From assembly GCF_000261685.1 (NCBI RefSeq), contig NZ_AJQE01000226.1, positions 1-37,750 of the forward strand: DNA of 37,750 bases, read 5' to 3'. Made by a program: the position numbers and the translations under genes. This DNA is from Bradyrhizobium genomosp. I (2014). GTDB taxonomy: Bacteria > Pseudomonadota > Alphaproteobacteria > Rhizobiales > Xanthobacteraceae. Of this stretch, positions 1-8,903 are shown piece after piece; position 1 is the stretch's first letter, and every line of letters begins with the position of its first letter. A model generated the notes under the pieces. That model was not told the DNA's origin, ran no database searches, and worked only from the letters and a program-made list of their open reading frames with translations.

Positions 1-1266
1 ACAGCCGCGCAGATGATCGCGGCCCGGATGGCGCTCGCCGACGTCCCGCTCGCCCGATTCCTGCAGGAGGCGGTCATTCCCTACGAGAATGACGAGGTCA
101 CACGCCTCGTCATCGACAGCCATGACGCCAAGGCCTTTGCGCCGGTGGCATCGCTCACGGTGGGGGCCTTCCGCGACTGGCTGTTGTCAGACGCTGCGAC
201 ATCGGAGGCCCTGCGCAAGCTCGCGCCCGGCATCACTCCGGAGATAGCGGCCGCGGTGTCAAAGCTGATGCGGAACCAGGATCTGATCCTCGCAGCGCGG
301 AAATGCGAGGTCACCACCGCCTTCCGGGACACCATCGGGCTGAAGGGGCGGATGAGCACGCGGCTCCAGCCGAACCATCCGTTCGACGACGCCAGGGGCA
401 TCACCGCCTCGATCCTCGATGGCATCCTGCTCGGTGCCGGCGATGCCTGCATCGGCATCAATCCCGCGAGCGACGATCCCGCCGTCATCGCGCAATTGCT
501 GCGGCTGCTAGACGAGATCATTGCGCGGCTGAAGATCCCGACGCAAGGTTGCGTCCTGACCCATGTTACCACGACGCTGTCGCTGATCGGGCAGGGCGTG
601 CCGGTCGACCTCGTCTTCCAGTCGGTCGCCGGCACAGAGGCTGCCAACCGCAGTTTCGGCATCGACCTCGCACTTCTGAAAGAGGCGCAGCAGGCCGGGC
701 TGTCGCTGAGGCGCGGCACGGTCGGGCAGAACGTGATGTATTTCGAGACCGGCCAGGGCTCGGCGCTCTCGGCGGGCGCCCATCACGGGGTCGACCAGCA
801 GACCTGCGAGGCGCGCGCCTATGCGGTCGCCCGCGCCTTTGCCCCGCTGCTCGTCAACAGCGTGGTCGGCTTCATCGGCCCGGAATATCTCTACGACGGC
901 AAGGAAATCATGCGGGCGGGACTGGAGGATCATTTCTGCGGCAAGCTGCTCGGCCTGCCGCTCGGGGTCGACATCTGCTACACCAACCATGCCGAGGCGG
1001 ACCAGGACGACATGGACAATCTCCTGACGCTGCTCGCCGCCGCCGGCGTCACCTTCATCATGGGCGTCCCCGGCGCCGACGATGTCATGCTGAACTACCA
1101 GTCGACGTCTTTTCACGACGCGCTCTATGTCCGCGACGTCTTCGGTTTGCGCCGCGCGCCGGAATTCGACGACTGGCTGGCGCGCTCGGGCATTACGGGC
1201 GCCGATTTCCGCCTGGCCGGCGATGCAGGTCTGCTGCCGGATTTTGCCTCGCGGCTGATCGCGTGA
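1..1266 (+). CDS. eutB: Ethanolamine ammonia-lyase large subunit EutB (5' partial)
   Basis: Catalytic large subunit of the adenosylcobalamin-dependent lyase that converts ethanolamine to acetaldehyde and ammonia. The frame is open from the first base of the window, so the true start lies upstream; 421 residues are visible against about 450-465 for full EutB, so roughly 30-45 N-terminal residues are missing. The protein is recognisable along its length, for example the QPNHPFDDARGI segment, the GVDICYTNHAEADQDD stretch and MGVPGADDVMLNYQSTSFHD near the C-terminus, all typical of EutB. Normally eutC follows directly. Here the next gene is hpnP and eutC comes after it. No carboxysome-type eut genes are seen, so this looks like the simple two-subunit enzyme used for nitrogen or carbon supply. 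Identification rests on recalled family sequence and is very secure. Confidence 0.96.
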   Translation, partial: TAAQMIAARMALADVPLARFLQEAVIPYENDEVTRLVIDSHDAKAFAPVASLTVGAFRDWLLSDAATSEALRKLAPGITPEIAAAVSKLMRNQDLILAARKCEVTTAFRDTIGLKGRMSTRLQPNHPFDDARGITASILDGILLGAGDACIGINPASDDPAVIAQLLRLLDEIIARLKIPTQGCVLTHVTTTLSLIGQGVPVDLVFQSVAGTEAANRSFGIDLALLKEAQQAGLSLRRGTVGQNVMYFETGQGSALSAGAHHGVDQQTCEARAYAVARAFAPLLVNSVVGFIGPEYLYDGKEIMRAGLEDHFCGKLLGLPLGVDICYTNHAEADQDDMDNLLTLLAAAGVTFIMGVPGADDVMLNYQSTSFHDALYVRDVFGLRRAPEFDDWLARSGITGADFRLAGDAGLLPDFASRLIA

Positions 1267-1424
1267 GGCGGTGGAAGATGCCAACTCTCCCGTCGAGGAA
1301 ACCATCGGCGCCTCCCGGAATTATGCTTGTGCCACAATATTGAGAAATTCCGGCGACAGCATTACGCTGGGTGTCCTGGCTGGCAATTTCCGCACCATCG
1401 GTCGAGCGTGGCGGGGGAGCTTTG

Positions 1425-3011
1425 ATGCGAGCTGAAAGTAACGGAACGTCCCGGCGGATTCTCTGTGTGTTTCCGCGCTACACCTCGTCCTTCGGTACGT
1501 TCGAGCATTCCTATCCCTTGACCGACGGCGTCCGCGCCTTCATGCCGCCGCAGGGACTGCTGCTGATCTCCGCCTACCTTCCGAAGGAGTGGCAGGTCAA
1601 ATTCGTCGACGAGAACCTGCGCCGCACGACGAGGGAGGAATTCGAATGGGCGGAAGCAGTCTTCGTCAGCGGCATGCACATCCAGCGCCAGCAGATGAAC
1701 GACATCTGCCGTCGCGCCCATGAGTTCGATCTGCCGGTCGCGCTCGGCGGGCCATCGGTCAGCGCCTGCCCTGACTACTATCCGTCCTTCGACTATCTGC
1801 ATGTCGGCGAGCTCGGCGACGCCACCAACCAGCTGATCGAGATCCTGTCGCGCGACACCTCGCGTCCCGAGGCCCAGGTGGTGCTGACCACCAAGGATCG
1901 CGTGGCGATGACGGAGTTTCCGATCCCCGCCTACGAGCTTGCCGACGTGAAGAAGTACTTCCTCGGCAGCATCCAGTATTCCAGCGGCTGCCCCTATCAG
2001 TGCGAGTTCTGCGACATCCCCGGCCTCTACGGCCGCAATCCGCGCATCAAGACGCCGCAGCAGATCATCGCCGAGCTCGACCGGCTGCGCGAATGCGGCA
2101 TGACCGACACGGTCTATTTCGTCGATGACAATTTCATCGGCAACCGCAAGGCGGCGATGGACCTGTTGCCGCATCTGGTCGAATGGCAGAAGCGGACCGG
2201 CTATGTGGTGCGGCTCGCCTGCGAGGCGACGCTCAACATCGCCAAGCGGCCCGAGATCCTAGAGAAGATGCGCGAGGCCTATTTCGTCACCATCTTCTGC
2301 GGCATCGAGACGCCCGATCCCGATGCGCTGAAGGCGATGCACAAGGACCACAACATGATGGTCCCGATCCTGGAGGGCGTGCGCGCCATCAACTCCCACG
2401 GCATGGAGGTGGTCTCCGGCATCATCATGGGGCTCGACACCGACAAGCCGAACACCTCGGAGGCGTTGCTCGCCTTCGTCGAGGAGTCCCGGATTCCGCT
2501 GCTCACCATCAATCTGCTCCAGGCGCTGCCGAAGACGCCGCTATGGGACCGTCTGGAGCGCGAGGGCCGCCTGGTCCACGACGACGGCCGCGATTCCAAC
2601 GTCGACTTCCTGTTGCCTTATGACGAGGTCGTCGCATCCTGGAAACACGCGATGAGCGTGGCTTATGCGCCCGAGAAGGTCTACGCGCGCTATCAGTATC
2701 AATGCGACCACGTCTATGCGCGCCGCCTCAAGATGCCGGTGCCGGACGAGATGAAGACCTGGCCGAACATCCGGCGCGGCCTCGTCATGCTGCGCAACAT
2801 CTTCTGGAAGGTCGGCGTGCTCGGCGACTACAGGCGCGTGTTCTGGAAGTTTGCGCTGGGGCGCATCAGGCGCGGCGACATCGAAGGCCTGATCGGCTGC
2901 ACGCTGATCGCGCACCATCTCATCACCTTTGCGCGCGCGGCTTCCAGCGGCAAGCAGAACGCCTCGAACTATTCGATCCGCCTGCGCGAGGCCGCCGTTC
3001 CCGCCGAATGA
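1425..3011 (+). CDS. hpnP: Hopanoid C-2 methylase HpnP (B12-binding radical SAM)
   Basis: Methylates the A ring of hopanoids at C-2, giving 2-methylhopanoids. Layout (528 aa): N-terminal cobalamin-binding-like domain (about residues 10-150), then a radical SAM core with the Cx3Cx2C cluster at Cys189, Cys193 and Cys196 (GCPYQCEFCDIPG), then a C-terminal helical region typical of this methylase group. An in-frame ATG exists at 1371, but the start at 1425 is preferred: a GGGGGAGC ribosome site lies just upstream and MRAESNG fits the expected family start. It sits 158 nt after eutB and only 6 nt before eutC, so it is probably cotranscribed with eutC. In Rhodopseudomonas palustris hpnP is reported to be controlled by the general stress sigma factor EcfG. 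I searched the 158 nt upstream for GGAAC-N16/17-CGTT and did not see one. HpnP is separated from the closely related B12-rSAM HpnR (C-3 methylase) by overall sequence impression and locus, not by alignment. Confidence 0.93.
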   Translation: MRAESNGTSRRILCVFPRYTSSFGTFEHSYPLTDGVRAFMPPQGLLLISAYLPKEWQVKFVDENLRRTTREEFEWAEAVFVSGMHIQRQQMNDICRRAHEFDLPVALGGPSVSACPDYYPSFDYLHVGELGDATNQLIEILSRDTSRPEAQVVLTTKDRVAMTEFPIPAYELADVKKYFLGSIQYSSGCPYQCEFCDIPGLYGRNPRIKTPQQIIAELDRLRECGMTDTVYFVDDNFIGNRKAAMDLLPHLVEWQKRTGYVVRLACEATLNIAKRPEILEKMREAYFVTIFCGIETPDPDALKAMHKDHNMMVPILEGVRAINSHGMEVVSGIIMGLDTDKPNTSEALLAFVEESRIPLLTINLLQALPKTPLWDRLEREGRLVHDDGRDSNVDFLLPYDEVVASWKHAMSVAYAPEKVYARYQYQCDHVYARRLKMPVPDEMKTWPNIRRGLVMLRNIFWKVGVLGDYRRVFWKFALGRIRRGDIEGLIGCTLIAHHLITFARAASSGKQNASNYSIRLREAAVPAE

Positions 3012-3017
3012 TGCGAC

Positions 3018-3803
3018 ATGTCTGATCCGGCTCCGCCGCGCCGTCCGGCCCGCGATTTGCGGGCGTTCACGCCCGCGCGGGTCGCGCTCGGGCGCAGCGG
3101 CGCGAGCATGCCGACGAGGGCGCTGCTTGATTTCACGCTGGACCATGCCCGCGCGCGCGATGCCGTACATGCCGCCTTCGACACGCTGCGTCTGGTCGCT
3201 GATCTCGGCGCCCTCGGGCTTGCCGTGACCGAAGTGAGGAGCCGGGCGGTCGATCGCAGCGACTATCTGCGGCGGCCGGATCTGGGACGACAGCTCGAAC
3301 CCGGCTCGGCGCAACTCCTCGCACGAAGCGCCTCGGCGCCGTGCCAGCTCGCGCTCGTGATCGGAGACGGCCTGTCCGCGGCGGCGGTCCACGCCCATGC
3401 GGCGATCGTGGTGAGGCGCCTGTTGCCGTTGCTCGCGCAAGGCGATGACGTCGCGATCGGCCATGTCGTTATCGCATCAGGCGCGCGCGTTGCGCTCGGC
3501 GACGAGATCGGCGCCATTCTCGGTGCGCGCATGGTCGCGGTGCTGATTGGCGAGCGGCCGGGCCTGTCCGCACCCGACAGTCTCGGCGCCTATCTGACCT
3601 TCGCACCGAAGCCCGGCCGCACCGACGCCGAACGCAATTGCGTGTCGAACATCCACCACGCCGGGTTGAGCTACGACGAGGCCGCGTTCAAGATCGCCTG
3701 GCTCGTCCGCGAGGGCCTCGCCCGGCAGACCACCGGCGTGGCTTTGAAGGACGAGAGCGCGGACCGCGCGCCGCGCCAGATTGGCACAGCGTCGTCGGGA
3801 TGA
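3018..3803 (+). CDS. eutC: Ethanolamine ammonia-lyase small subunit EutC
   Basis: Small subunit of ethanolamine ammonia-lyase, partner of EutB. The 261-residue product begins with the family's typical N-terminal block ([20 protein letters not shown] then [11 protein letters not shown]) and ends with the conserved [19 protein letters not shown] region, so it is complete and of normal length. The ATG lies 6 nt after the hpnP stop with no separate strong ribosome site, which suggests translational coupling to hpnP. Its natural partner eutB is 1.75 kb upstream, on the far side of hpnP. This is an unusual split of an obligate two-subunit enzyme, though both genes look intact. Confidence 0.95.
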   Translation: MSDPAPPRRPARDLRAFTPARVALGRSGASMPTRALLDFTLDHARARDAVHAAFDTLRLVADLGALGLAVTEVRSRAVDRSDYLRRPDLGRQLEPGSAQLLARSASAPCQLALVIGDGLSAAAVHAHAAIVVRRLLPLLAQGDDVAIGHVVIASGARVALGDEIGAILGARMVAVLIGERPGLSAPDSLGAYLTFAPKPGRTDAERNCVSNIHHAGLSYDEAAFKIAWLVREGLARQTTGVALKDESADRAPRQIGTASSG

Positions 3804-4012
3804 TAGGCGATTGGAACCCGGAATCGCCGCTTCTTGATCGATTCGGCCCCGCTTCGCCAGCTTGCGAAAAGACCTGTTGACCTGCTAAACCCCTCGCGGC
3901 GATTTTCCGCGCATTTTCAAAGGCCAAGCCTCCCATTGGTATGGCGTTTTCAAGCCGTTCGCGGAGCGCAATAAGCTCTCAAGACCGAGCCGATCTAGGA
4001 ACTGGACAAGGC

Positions 4013-6379
4013 ATGCTCGAAAAGCACAGCGAGAGTGAGGTTCATGTCGACAAGGTCGAGCAGGGACCTGCGTCCTCGATCGCCTTCGGCCTGGAGCGCC
4101 TCGGGCTGATCGCCGTCCGGGCGCCGATCGTCTCCTGCATCGTCTTGCTCGCCCTGATCATCGGCGCCGTGTTCGGCATCCACAGGATCAAGATCGACGA
4201 TTCGCTGTCGCAGCTGTTCCGCTCCGACACCCGCGAATTCCGCCAGTACGAAGAGGTGACGAAGAAGTTTCCCGCGGAGGAGTTCGATGTCCTCGTCGTG
4301 GTCGAGGGCAAGACCCTGCTGGCACGGAACAATCTGGAGAAGCTGCGCGACTTCGTCACCGACCTGCAACTCGTAGATGGCACGCGCGGGCTGGTCTCGC
4401 TGTTCTCGGCGCGTCAGGCGCCGGCGCCGGGCAAGCTGCCGGCGGCGCTGTTCCCGGCCGATCTGCCCGAGGGCGCGGCCTATGACAAGTTCATCGAAAC
4501 CGTCAAGAACAACGAGATCATCCGCGGCAAGCTGTTGTCGGAGGACGGCACGCTGGCGCTGATCGTGCTCTCGCTCGATCCGGAGGTGGTCGCCTCCAAC
4601 AAGCTGACCAAGACCGTGGGCGACATCCGCGCGCTGATGAAGGAAGACCTCGGCGACACCGGGCTCAACGTGCAGCTCTCCGGCGTGCCGGTGATGCAGC
4701 TCGAGATCCGCAACGCGGTCGAGCGCGACGGGCTGACCTACAACATCCTCGGCATCCTCGCCGGCTGTATCATCGCCATCATCTTCTTCCGCAAGATCTC
4801 GTTCATGATCGCGGCGGCGTTCCCGCCGATGATCGCGATCCTGCTGGCGCTCGGCGCGCTCGGCTGGGCCAATTTCAACCTCAACATGTTCCTGAACGTG
4901 ATGACGCCGCTCATCATGGTCATCAGCTTCTCGGACTCGATGCAGCTGACCTTCGCCGCGCGCGACCGGCTGATCGCGGGCCAGGACAAGTTCACCGCGT
5001 TCAAGAATGCGGTGCTGGTGGTGGGACCTGCCTGCGTGCTGACGCACGGCACGGCCGGCATTTCCTTCATCGCGCTGCAATTCTCCGACTCCGACCTGAT
5101 CCGCAAGTTCGGCGAGGCGGGGCTCGCCGCCACCATCATCGCACTGGTCGCGGTGCTGTCGCTGGTGCCTGTTTTCGGCGTGTTGTTCGTGCGCAACGAG
5201 AAGGTCTTCGCGGTCAAGTTCCAGGGCGCCGATGCCGGCGTCCAGGCGCTGCGCAATTTCTGTTACTGGATCGCGGTGCGCATGGTGGGCCGTCCCGGCC
5301 TGTTCAGCCTGATCGCGGTGCTGTTCGTCGGCGGCCTCGGCGTCATCTACGCCAATCTGGAGCCGCGCTACCGGCTCGCCGACCAGGTGCCGGACAAGCG
5401 CCAGGCGGTCGCCGCCAGCGACCGGCTCGACGCCAAGCTCACCGGCGCCAATCCCGTCAACGTGCTGATCCAGTTCCCCAAGGGCGAATCGCTTTATTCG
5501 CCGGAGACGCTCCAGACCATCGCCGACGTGCATGCGACCGTGGAGAAGACGGCCGGTGTCGGCAACGTCTGGTCGCTGGAGACGCTACGCCGCTGGCTGG
5601 CCGAGAAGGCGGGCAGCGCCGACGTGGCGACGTTGAAGGAATATGTCAACGTCATCCCCGAGCACCTGGTGCGGCGGTTCATCGATGCCGCGCAGGATGC
5701 CGTCGTAGTCGCCGGCCGCGTACCGGACAAGGATTCCAGCCAGCTGCTGCCGATCGTCGACAAGCTCGACCACGAGCTCGACGCCGTCCGCAAGAAGCAT
5801 CCCGGCTACGAGATTGCGGTGACGGGTCTTGCCGCCATCGCTGCGCGCAACTCGGCCAGCATGATCGAGAAGCTGAACCACGGCCTCACCATCGAATTTG
5901 CGCTGGTCGCGATCTTCATCGGCCTCGCGTTCCGCTCCTGGGTGGTGATGTTCGCCTGCATCCTGCCGGGCATCTTCCCGGTGGTGATGTCGGGAACGGT
6001 GCTGTGGGCGATGGGCGAGGGCCTGCAATTCGCCAGCGTCGTCGCGCTCACCGTCTCGTTCGGCCTCGGCCTCAGCGCCACCATCCACTTCCTCAACCGC
6101 TTGAGGCTCGAGAGCAAGCCGGGCGTCGGCTCGGCGCTCGCGGTCGAGCGCGCCACTGTTCTGGTCGGACCTGCGCTGATCCTGACCACGGTGGTGCTGG
6201 CCTGCGGCCTCGTCGTCACCGTGTTCTCGGACCTGCCGTCGCTGCGGCTGTTCGGCTGGCTCAGCGCCTTCTCGATGGTGATGGCGCTCGTCGCCGACCT
6301 CTTCATCCTGCGGCCGACGGCGATGTGGCTGATCAATCTGCACGGCAAGCTGCAAGGGCCGGACAAGCCGGCGATCTGA
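4013..6379 (+). CDS. RND/MMPL-family exporter related to HpnN
   Basis: Predicted inner-membrane RND-superfamily lipid exporter of the MMPL type (788 aa). An N-terminal cytoplasmic stretch is followed by a first membrane segment (about residues 40-62), a large periplasmic loop, a block of several membrane segments from about residue 245, a second periplasmic loop, and a C-terminal block of about five segments. This is the duplicated six-helix plan of RND proteins. A longer open frame begins at 3941, but the ATG at 4013, with CTAGGA upstream, gives a normal start. It is a different gene from hpnN at 19593. A second RND gene related to hpnN is, as I recall, also present in the R. palustris hopanoid locus. 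The substrate is unknown; hopanoid or another lipid is an inference from location. It ends at a strong terminator 200 nt downstream. Confidence 0.85.
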   Translation: MLEKHSESEVHVDKVEQGPASSIAFGLERLGLIAVRAPIVSCIVLLALIIGAVFGIHRIKIDDSLSQLFRSDTREFRQYEEVTKKFPAEEFDVLVVVEGKTLLARNNLEKLRDFVTDLQLVDGTRGLVSLFSARQAPAPGKLPAALFPADLPEGAAYDKFIETVKNNEIIRGKLLSEDGTLALIVLSLDPEVVASNKLTKTVGDIRALMKEDLGDTGLNVQLSGVPVMQLEIRNAVERDGLTYNILGILAGCIIAIIFFRKISFMIAAAFPPMIAILLALGALGWANFNLNMFLNVMTPLIMVISFSDSMQLTFAARDRLIAGQDKFTAFKNAVLVVGPACVLTHGTAGISFIALQFSDSDLIRKFGEAGLAATIIALVAVLSLVPVFGVLFVRNEKVFAVKFQGADAGVQALRNFCYWIAVRMVGRPGLFSLIAVLFVGGLGVIYANLEPRYRLADQVPDKRQAVAASDRLDAKLTGANPVNVLIQFPKGESLYSPETLQTIADVHATVEKTAGVGNVWSLETLRRWLAEKAGSADVATLKEYVNVIPEHLVRRFIDAAQDAVVVAGRVPDKDSSQLLPIVDKLDHELDAVRKKHPGYEIAVTGLAAIAARNSASMIEKLNHGLTIEFALVAIFIGLAFRSWVVMFACILPGIFPVVMSGTVLWAMGEGLQFASVVALTVSFGLGLSATIHFLNRLRLESKPGVGSALAVERATVLVGPALILTTVVLACGLVVTVFSDLPSLRLFGWLSAFSMVMALVADLFILRPTAMWLINLHGKLQGPDKPAI

Positions 6380-6576
6380 GCGGCTTCATTCATCGGACAT
6401 GGGTTCGGCGCAGCCTGAACGGCTGCGCAGATATTCCGGCCGGGGCGCCATGCGGACGATGCGGCACGACAACTCGATCGTGGAATTTCAGCGGAAGCGG
6501 GGTGGCTACTCAACCACCTTTTTCGCCCCGTTCCGATGGTCTCGAGCGGACACCTGCGAACCTGGTCCATGTCGGC

Positions 6577-6612
6577 AAAAAGCCCCCGGCTCGCGAGAAC
6601 CGGGGGCTTTTT
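6577..6612. terminator. Bidirectional rho-independent terminator
   Basis: Perfect 13-bp stem (6577-6589 pairing with 6600-6612) built on CCCCCGG/CCGGGGG with A5 on the left and T5 on the right. It can therefore end transcription from the RND gene on the plus strand and from the secreted-protein gene on the minus strand, whose stop codon is at 6634. Confidence 0.9.
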
Positions 6613-6633
6613 CCCATCGGAGCGGGAAGGGCG

Positions 6634-7131
6634 TCAGCCCTTCGTCATCGTGATGTTGACGCCGCGGATCTCGCCCTTGGAAGAGATCTGCACCGTCTGC
6701 TTGGTGCCGTTGGTGCGCAACGAAAGGTTGGCGGCAAAGCCGTTGGCCTCGACGAACACGTCGATCTGGCCGCCGCCGGCGGTGCCCTGGAGATTGCCGA
6801 AGATATTGCGGCTGGACTCGCTCCAATTGCCGGAGATGCGCTCGCCCTGGCTGGTCACGTCGCTGGTGAGGTCGAACTTGTAGCTGTCGGACGCGCAGTG
6901 CAGCGCCTGCTTCAGATTGAGGCCGCCGCCGGCGACCTTGTAGTCGGCCTTGCAACGGATGCGCTCGGTGGAGCCGTCGGACAACGACACCGTGCCGGTG
7001 CCGGTCCAGGCGCCGTCGAAGCCGGCAAACGGTCCGGACGACTGAGCATGGCTTGCCGAGACTGAGAAGAGCAGCGCCGCCCCGATGCCGGCCGCCTTGA
7101 TTGCCAGTCCAGATCGCCCAAAGAATTTCAT
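6634..7131 (-). CDS. Small secreted protein of unknown function
   Basis: 165-residue protein with a clear Sec signal peptide: MKFFGRSGLAIKAAG, a hydrophobic core, and a likely cleavage after SASHA before QSSGPF. The mature part (about 138 aa) is rich in Gly, Ser and Thr with alternating hydrophobic residues (GAWTGTGTVSLSDGS, ISGNWSES, GVNITMTKG), suggesting a small beta-barrel or lipocalin-like fold. It has two cysteines (RCKADYK, ALHCASD) that could form a disulfide. The frame extends upstream to 7227, but the start at 7131 is chosen because the signal peptide begins there. I recognise it only as the kind of conserved hypothetical found in rhizobia and assign no function. It is transcribed towards the RND exporter and shares the terminator at 6577-6612. 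Confidence 0.8.
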   Translation of the reverse strand: MKFFGRSGLAIKAAGIGAALLFSVSASHAQSSGPFAGFDGAWTGTGTVSLSDGSTERIRCKADYKVAGGGLNLKQALHCASDSYKFDLTSDVTSQGERISGNWSESSRNIFGNLQGTAGGGQIDVFVEANGFAANLSLRTNGTKQTVQISSKGEIRGVNITMTKG

Positions 7132-7594
7132 CTCAAATATCCCGTTTTGGAACGACGTCCGTCCTAGATCGAAGACGTCTCGCCACATCGAAGGTTTAGT
7201 GTTCCGAGCCTGTGTCAGGTTCAACAAGCAGGCACCAGGGATGGCGGTTCACGGGATACCGGCGGGGTGCCCGGGCCCTGCGATCTGCCGTGTTTCGGCA
7301 TGTTTCCGGCCGAAACGGCGGGTCGTAGAGATGCAGCGCTGCAACAGCCATGCAGCAAAATGCGCCTTGTCTGAATTATGACGTAGTATCAATCTCTTAC
7401 ATCTGCCAATGAAGGTCGAGAGAAGACCTGATTTGGCGGGCGCGGCGCCAATTTGGCCGCATTTGCCAGTGCTTGTGCCTTCTCTGAGGCCGCACTTTCC
7501 GCGCGGCGACTTGCCATCAGAATAGTCCGTTCCGGTCGTCCGCCCTGCGCAGTCCGGGCCCGGTGCGATTCTGCCGTCAGAATGAAGGAATACA
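7132..7594. other. Intergenic region without a convincing gene
   Basis: About 460 nt between the divergent secreted-protein gene (minus) and the small Cys-rich gene (plus). Overlapping frames here are Arg- and Pro-rich and have no start signals or recognisable domains. The stretch is less GC-rich around 7370-7410, a plausible promoter zone. A small inverted repeat (AGGTC near 7410, GACCT near 7425) is visible. I see no clear EcfG, LexA or RpoN site. Confidence 0.5.
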
Positions 7595-7828
7595 ATGCGT
7601 AAGCTTCTCGTCGCTCTCACCCTGCTGTCGGCATCTTTTTCGACGGTGGCGTTCGCCCAACAAGGGCGTGGCACGGACGCCGAGCAGAAGGCCTGCACGC
7701 GCGACGTGCAGAAGTTCTGCCGTCCGGTCATCGACCAGGGCGATTTCACCATCCTGGCCTGCCTCAAGGAGAACCGGACCAAGATCTCGCAGGCCTGCGA
7801 CCAGGTGCTGAAGAACCACAACCAGTAA
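7595..7828 (+). CDS. Small secreted cysteine-rich repeat protein
   Basis: 77-residue product with a signal peptide (MRKLLVALTLLSASFSTVAF, cleavage likely at AFA before QQGRG) and a 55-residue mature domain with four cysteines in the spacing C..DVQKFC ... LACLKEN..KISQAC. This matches the short cysteine-rich repeat seen in many small alphaproteobacterial periplasmic proteins (the Golgi GLG1-like cysteine-rich repeat family), with two disulfides expected. A GAAGGA ribosome site precedes the ATG. It lies 190 nt upstream of hpnC but is separated by a strong hairpin, so it is probably its own transcript. The function is unknown. Confidence 0.8.
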   Translation: MRKLLVALTLLSASFSTVAFAQQGRGTDAEQKACTRDVQKFCRPVIDQGDFTILACLKENRTKISQACDQVLKNHNQ

Positions 7829-7839
7829 GCCCGGCCATT

Positions 7840-7876
7840 GACCCCAAAGGCGAATCCCGGAGCCGCCTTTGGGGTC
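7840..7876 (+). terminator. Strong hairpin after the Cys-rich gene
   Basis: Perfect 13-bp inverted repeat (7840-7852 pairing with 7864-7876, arms GACCCCAAAGGCG and complement) with an 11-nt loop, 11 nt past the stop codon. There is no T-tract, so it may act as a weak or rho-assisted terminator or a 3' stabiliser separating this gene from hpnC. Confidence 0.65.
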
Positions 7877-8018
7877 CGATCCGCAAAGGGCAGCCATCGA
7901 GAGACAGGATTGGTTTTGCGGCCGTATTCCCCTATATGGGGGCCGCGGCGGCATCGTCGGCATGAGCCCGCGCGAGCGAAAAAGCCTTCCTGTCCAAACG
8001 ATTGTAAACCAGCCCTCG

Positions 8019-8903
8019 ATGACCTCTGCGAGCGAATTGCGATCCGGCAAGGGTGACCGCGACGAGAATTTTCCCGTCGCGTCCTGGATCATCCATCCGG
8101 GTCATCGCGCCCTGATCCTGGCGTACTATAATTTCGTGCGCACCGCCGACGACATCGCCGACCACGCGACGCTGCCGCCCGACCAGAAGCTCGCCTACCT
8201 CGACCTGCTCGAGACGGAACTGCTCGGCAAGGGCGACACCCAGGCCGAGGCCGTCACCCTGCGTCGCGCGCTGGCCGAGCGCGGCATGGCGCCGCGCCAT
8301 GCGCTCGACGTGCTGATCGCGTTCCGCATGGACGTGACCAAGCTGCGTTACGAGACCTGGGACGAGGTCATCCACTATTGCCGCTATTCGGCGATGCCGG
8401 TCGGCCGCTTCATGCTCGACGTCCACGGCGAGAGCACTTCGACCTGGGCCGCGTCGGACGCGCTCTGCGCGGGCCTGCAGATCAACAATCACTTGCAGGA
8501 TTGCGGCAAGGATTTCCGCGAGCTCAACCGCGTCTATCTGCCGCGCGATGCGCTGGCCGCGAGCGGCGCTTCGGTCGAGCAGCTCGGGCTGTCACAGTCG
8601 CCGCCTGCGATGCTGGCCTGCCTGCAGGGGCTCGCCGCGCGCAACGAGGCCCTGCTCGACGAGGGCAGGTCGCTCGCCGCCGAGATCAGGGATTTCCGTC
8701 TCGGCATCGACGTCGCGGTGATCCAGGCCTATGCCGACCGCATCGTGCGCCTCTTGAAGGTGCGCGATCCCCTGCGCGAACGCGTGCATCTGAACAAGTT
8801 CGAGCTGCTCGCTTTCAGCCTCGCCGGGATGATCGGCGAAGCCGGCCGCCGCGTGATCGGTCGCAAGGCCATTTCCAGACCGGGGACTGCACATGACGCT
8901 TGA
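8019..8903 (+). CDS. hpnC: Hydroxysqualene synthase HpnC
   Basis: Second step of the bacterial three-enzyme route to squalene: converts presqualene diphosphate to hydroxysqualene. It is a trans-isoprenyl diphosphate synthase fold (squalene/phytoene synthase family) of 294 aa. The two Asp-rich motifs are visible: DDIAD at residues 44-48 and D161-C-G-K-D165 within NHLQDCGKDFRELNRVYLP. The frame is open upstream to 7869, with another ATG at 7962. The start at 8019 (MTSASELRSG) is chosen because it puts the first conserved block (NFPVASWIIH) at the usual distance; none of the candidates has a strong ribosome site. It is the first gene of the operon and overlaps hpnD by 11 nt. Confidence 0.94.
   Translation: MTSASELRSGKGDRDENFPVASWIIHPGHRALILAYYNFVRTADDIADHATLPPDQKLAYLDLLETELLGKGDTQAEAVTLRRALAERGMAPRHALDVLIAFRMDVTKLRYETWDEVIHYCRYSAMPVGRFMLDVHGESTSTWAASDALCAGLQINNHLQDCGKDFRELNRVYLPRDALAASGASVEQLGLSQSPPAMLACLQGLAARNEALLDEGRSLAAEIRDFRLGIDVAVIQAYADRIVRLLKVRDPLRERVHLNKFELLAFSLAGMIGEAGRRVIGRKAISRPGTAHDA

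Noticed and set aside
1267..1424. EcfG-type promoter in front of hpnP
   Set aside because: Expected from reports in R. palustris, but no GGAAC-N16/17-CGTT match is present in these 158 nt; only loose GGAAA/GGAAT pieces without a -10 partner. The real promoter could be upstream of eutB.
3995..5533. 512-residue minus-strand open frame opposite the RND gene
   Set aside because: Acid/basic-rich composition with no domain, no ribosome site, and fully inside a clearly real gene; a codon-bias shadow. The same applies to the large minus frames opposite shc (11542-12849), hpnN (19479-20942) and hpnO (22965-24350).
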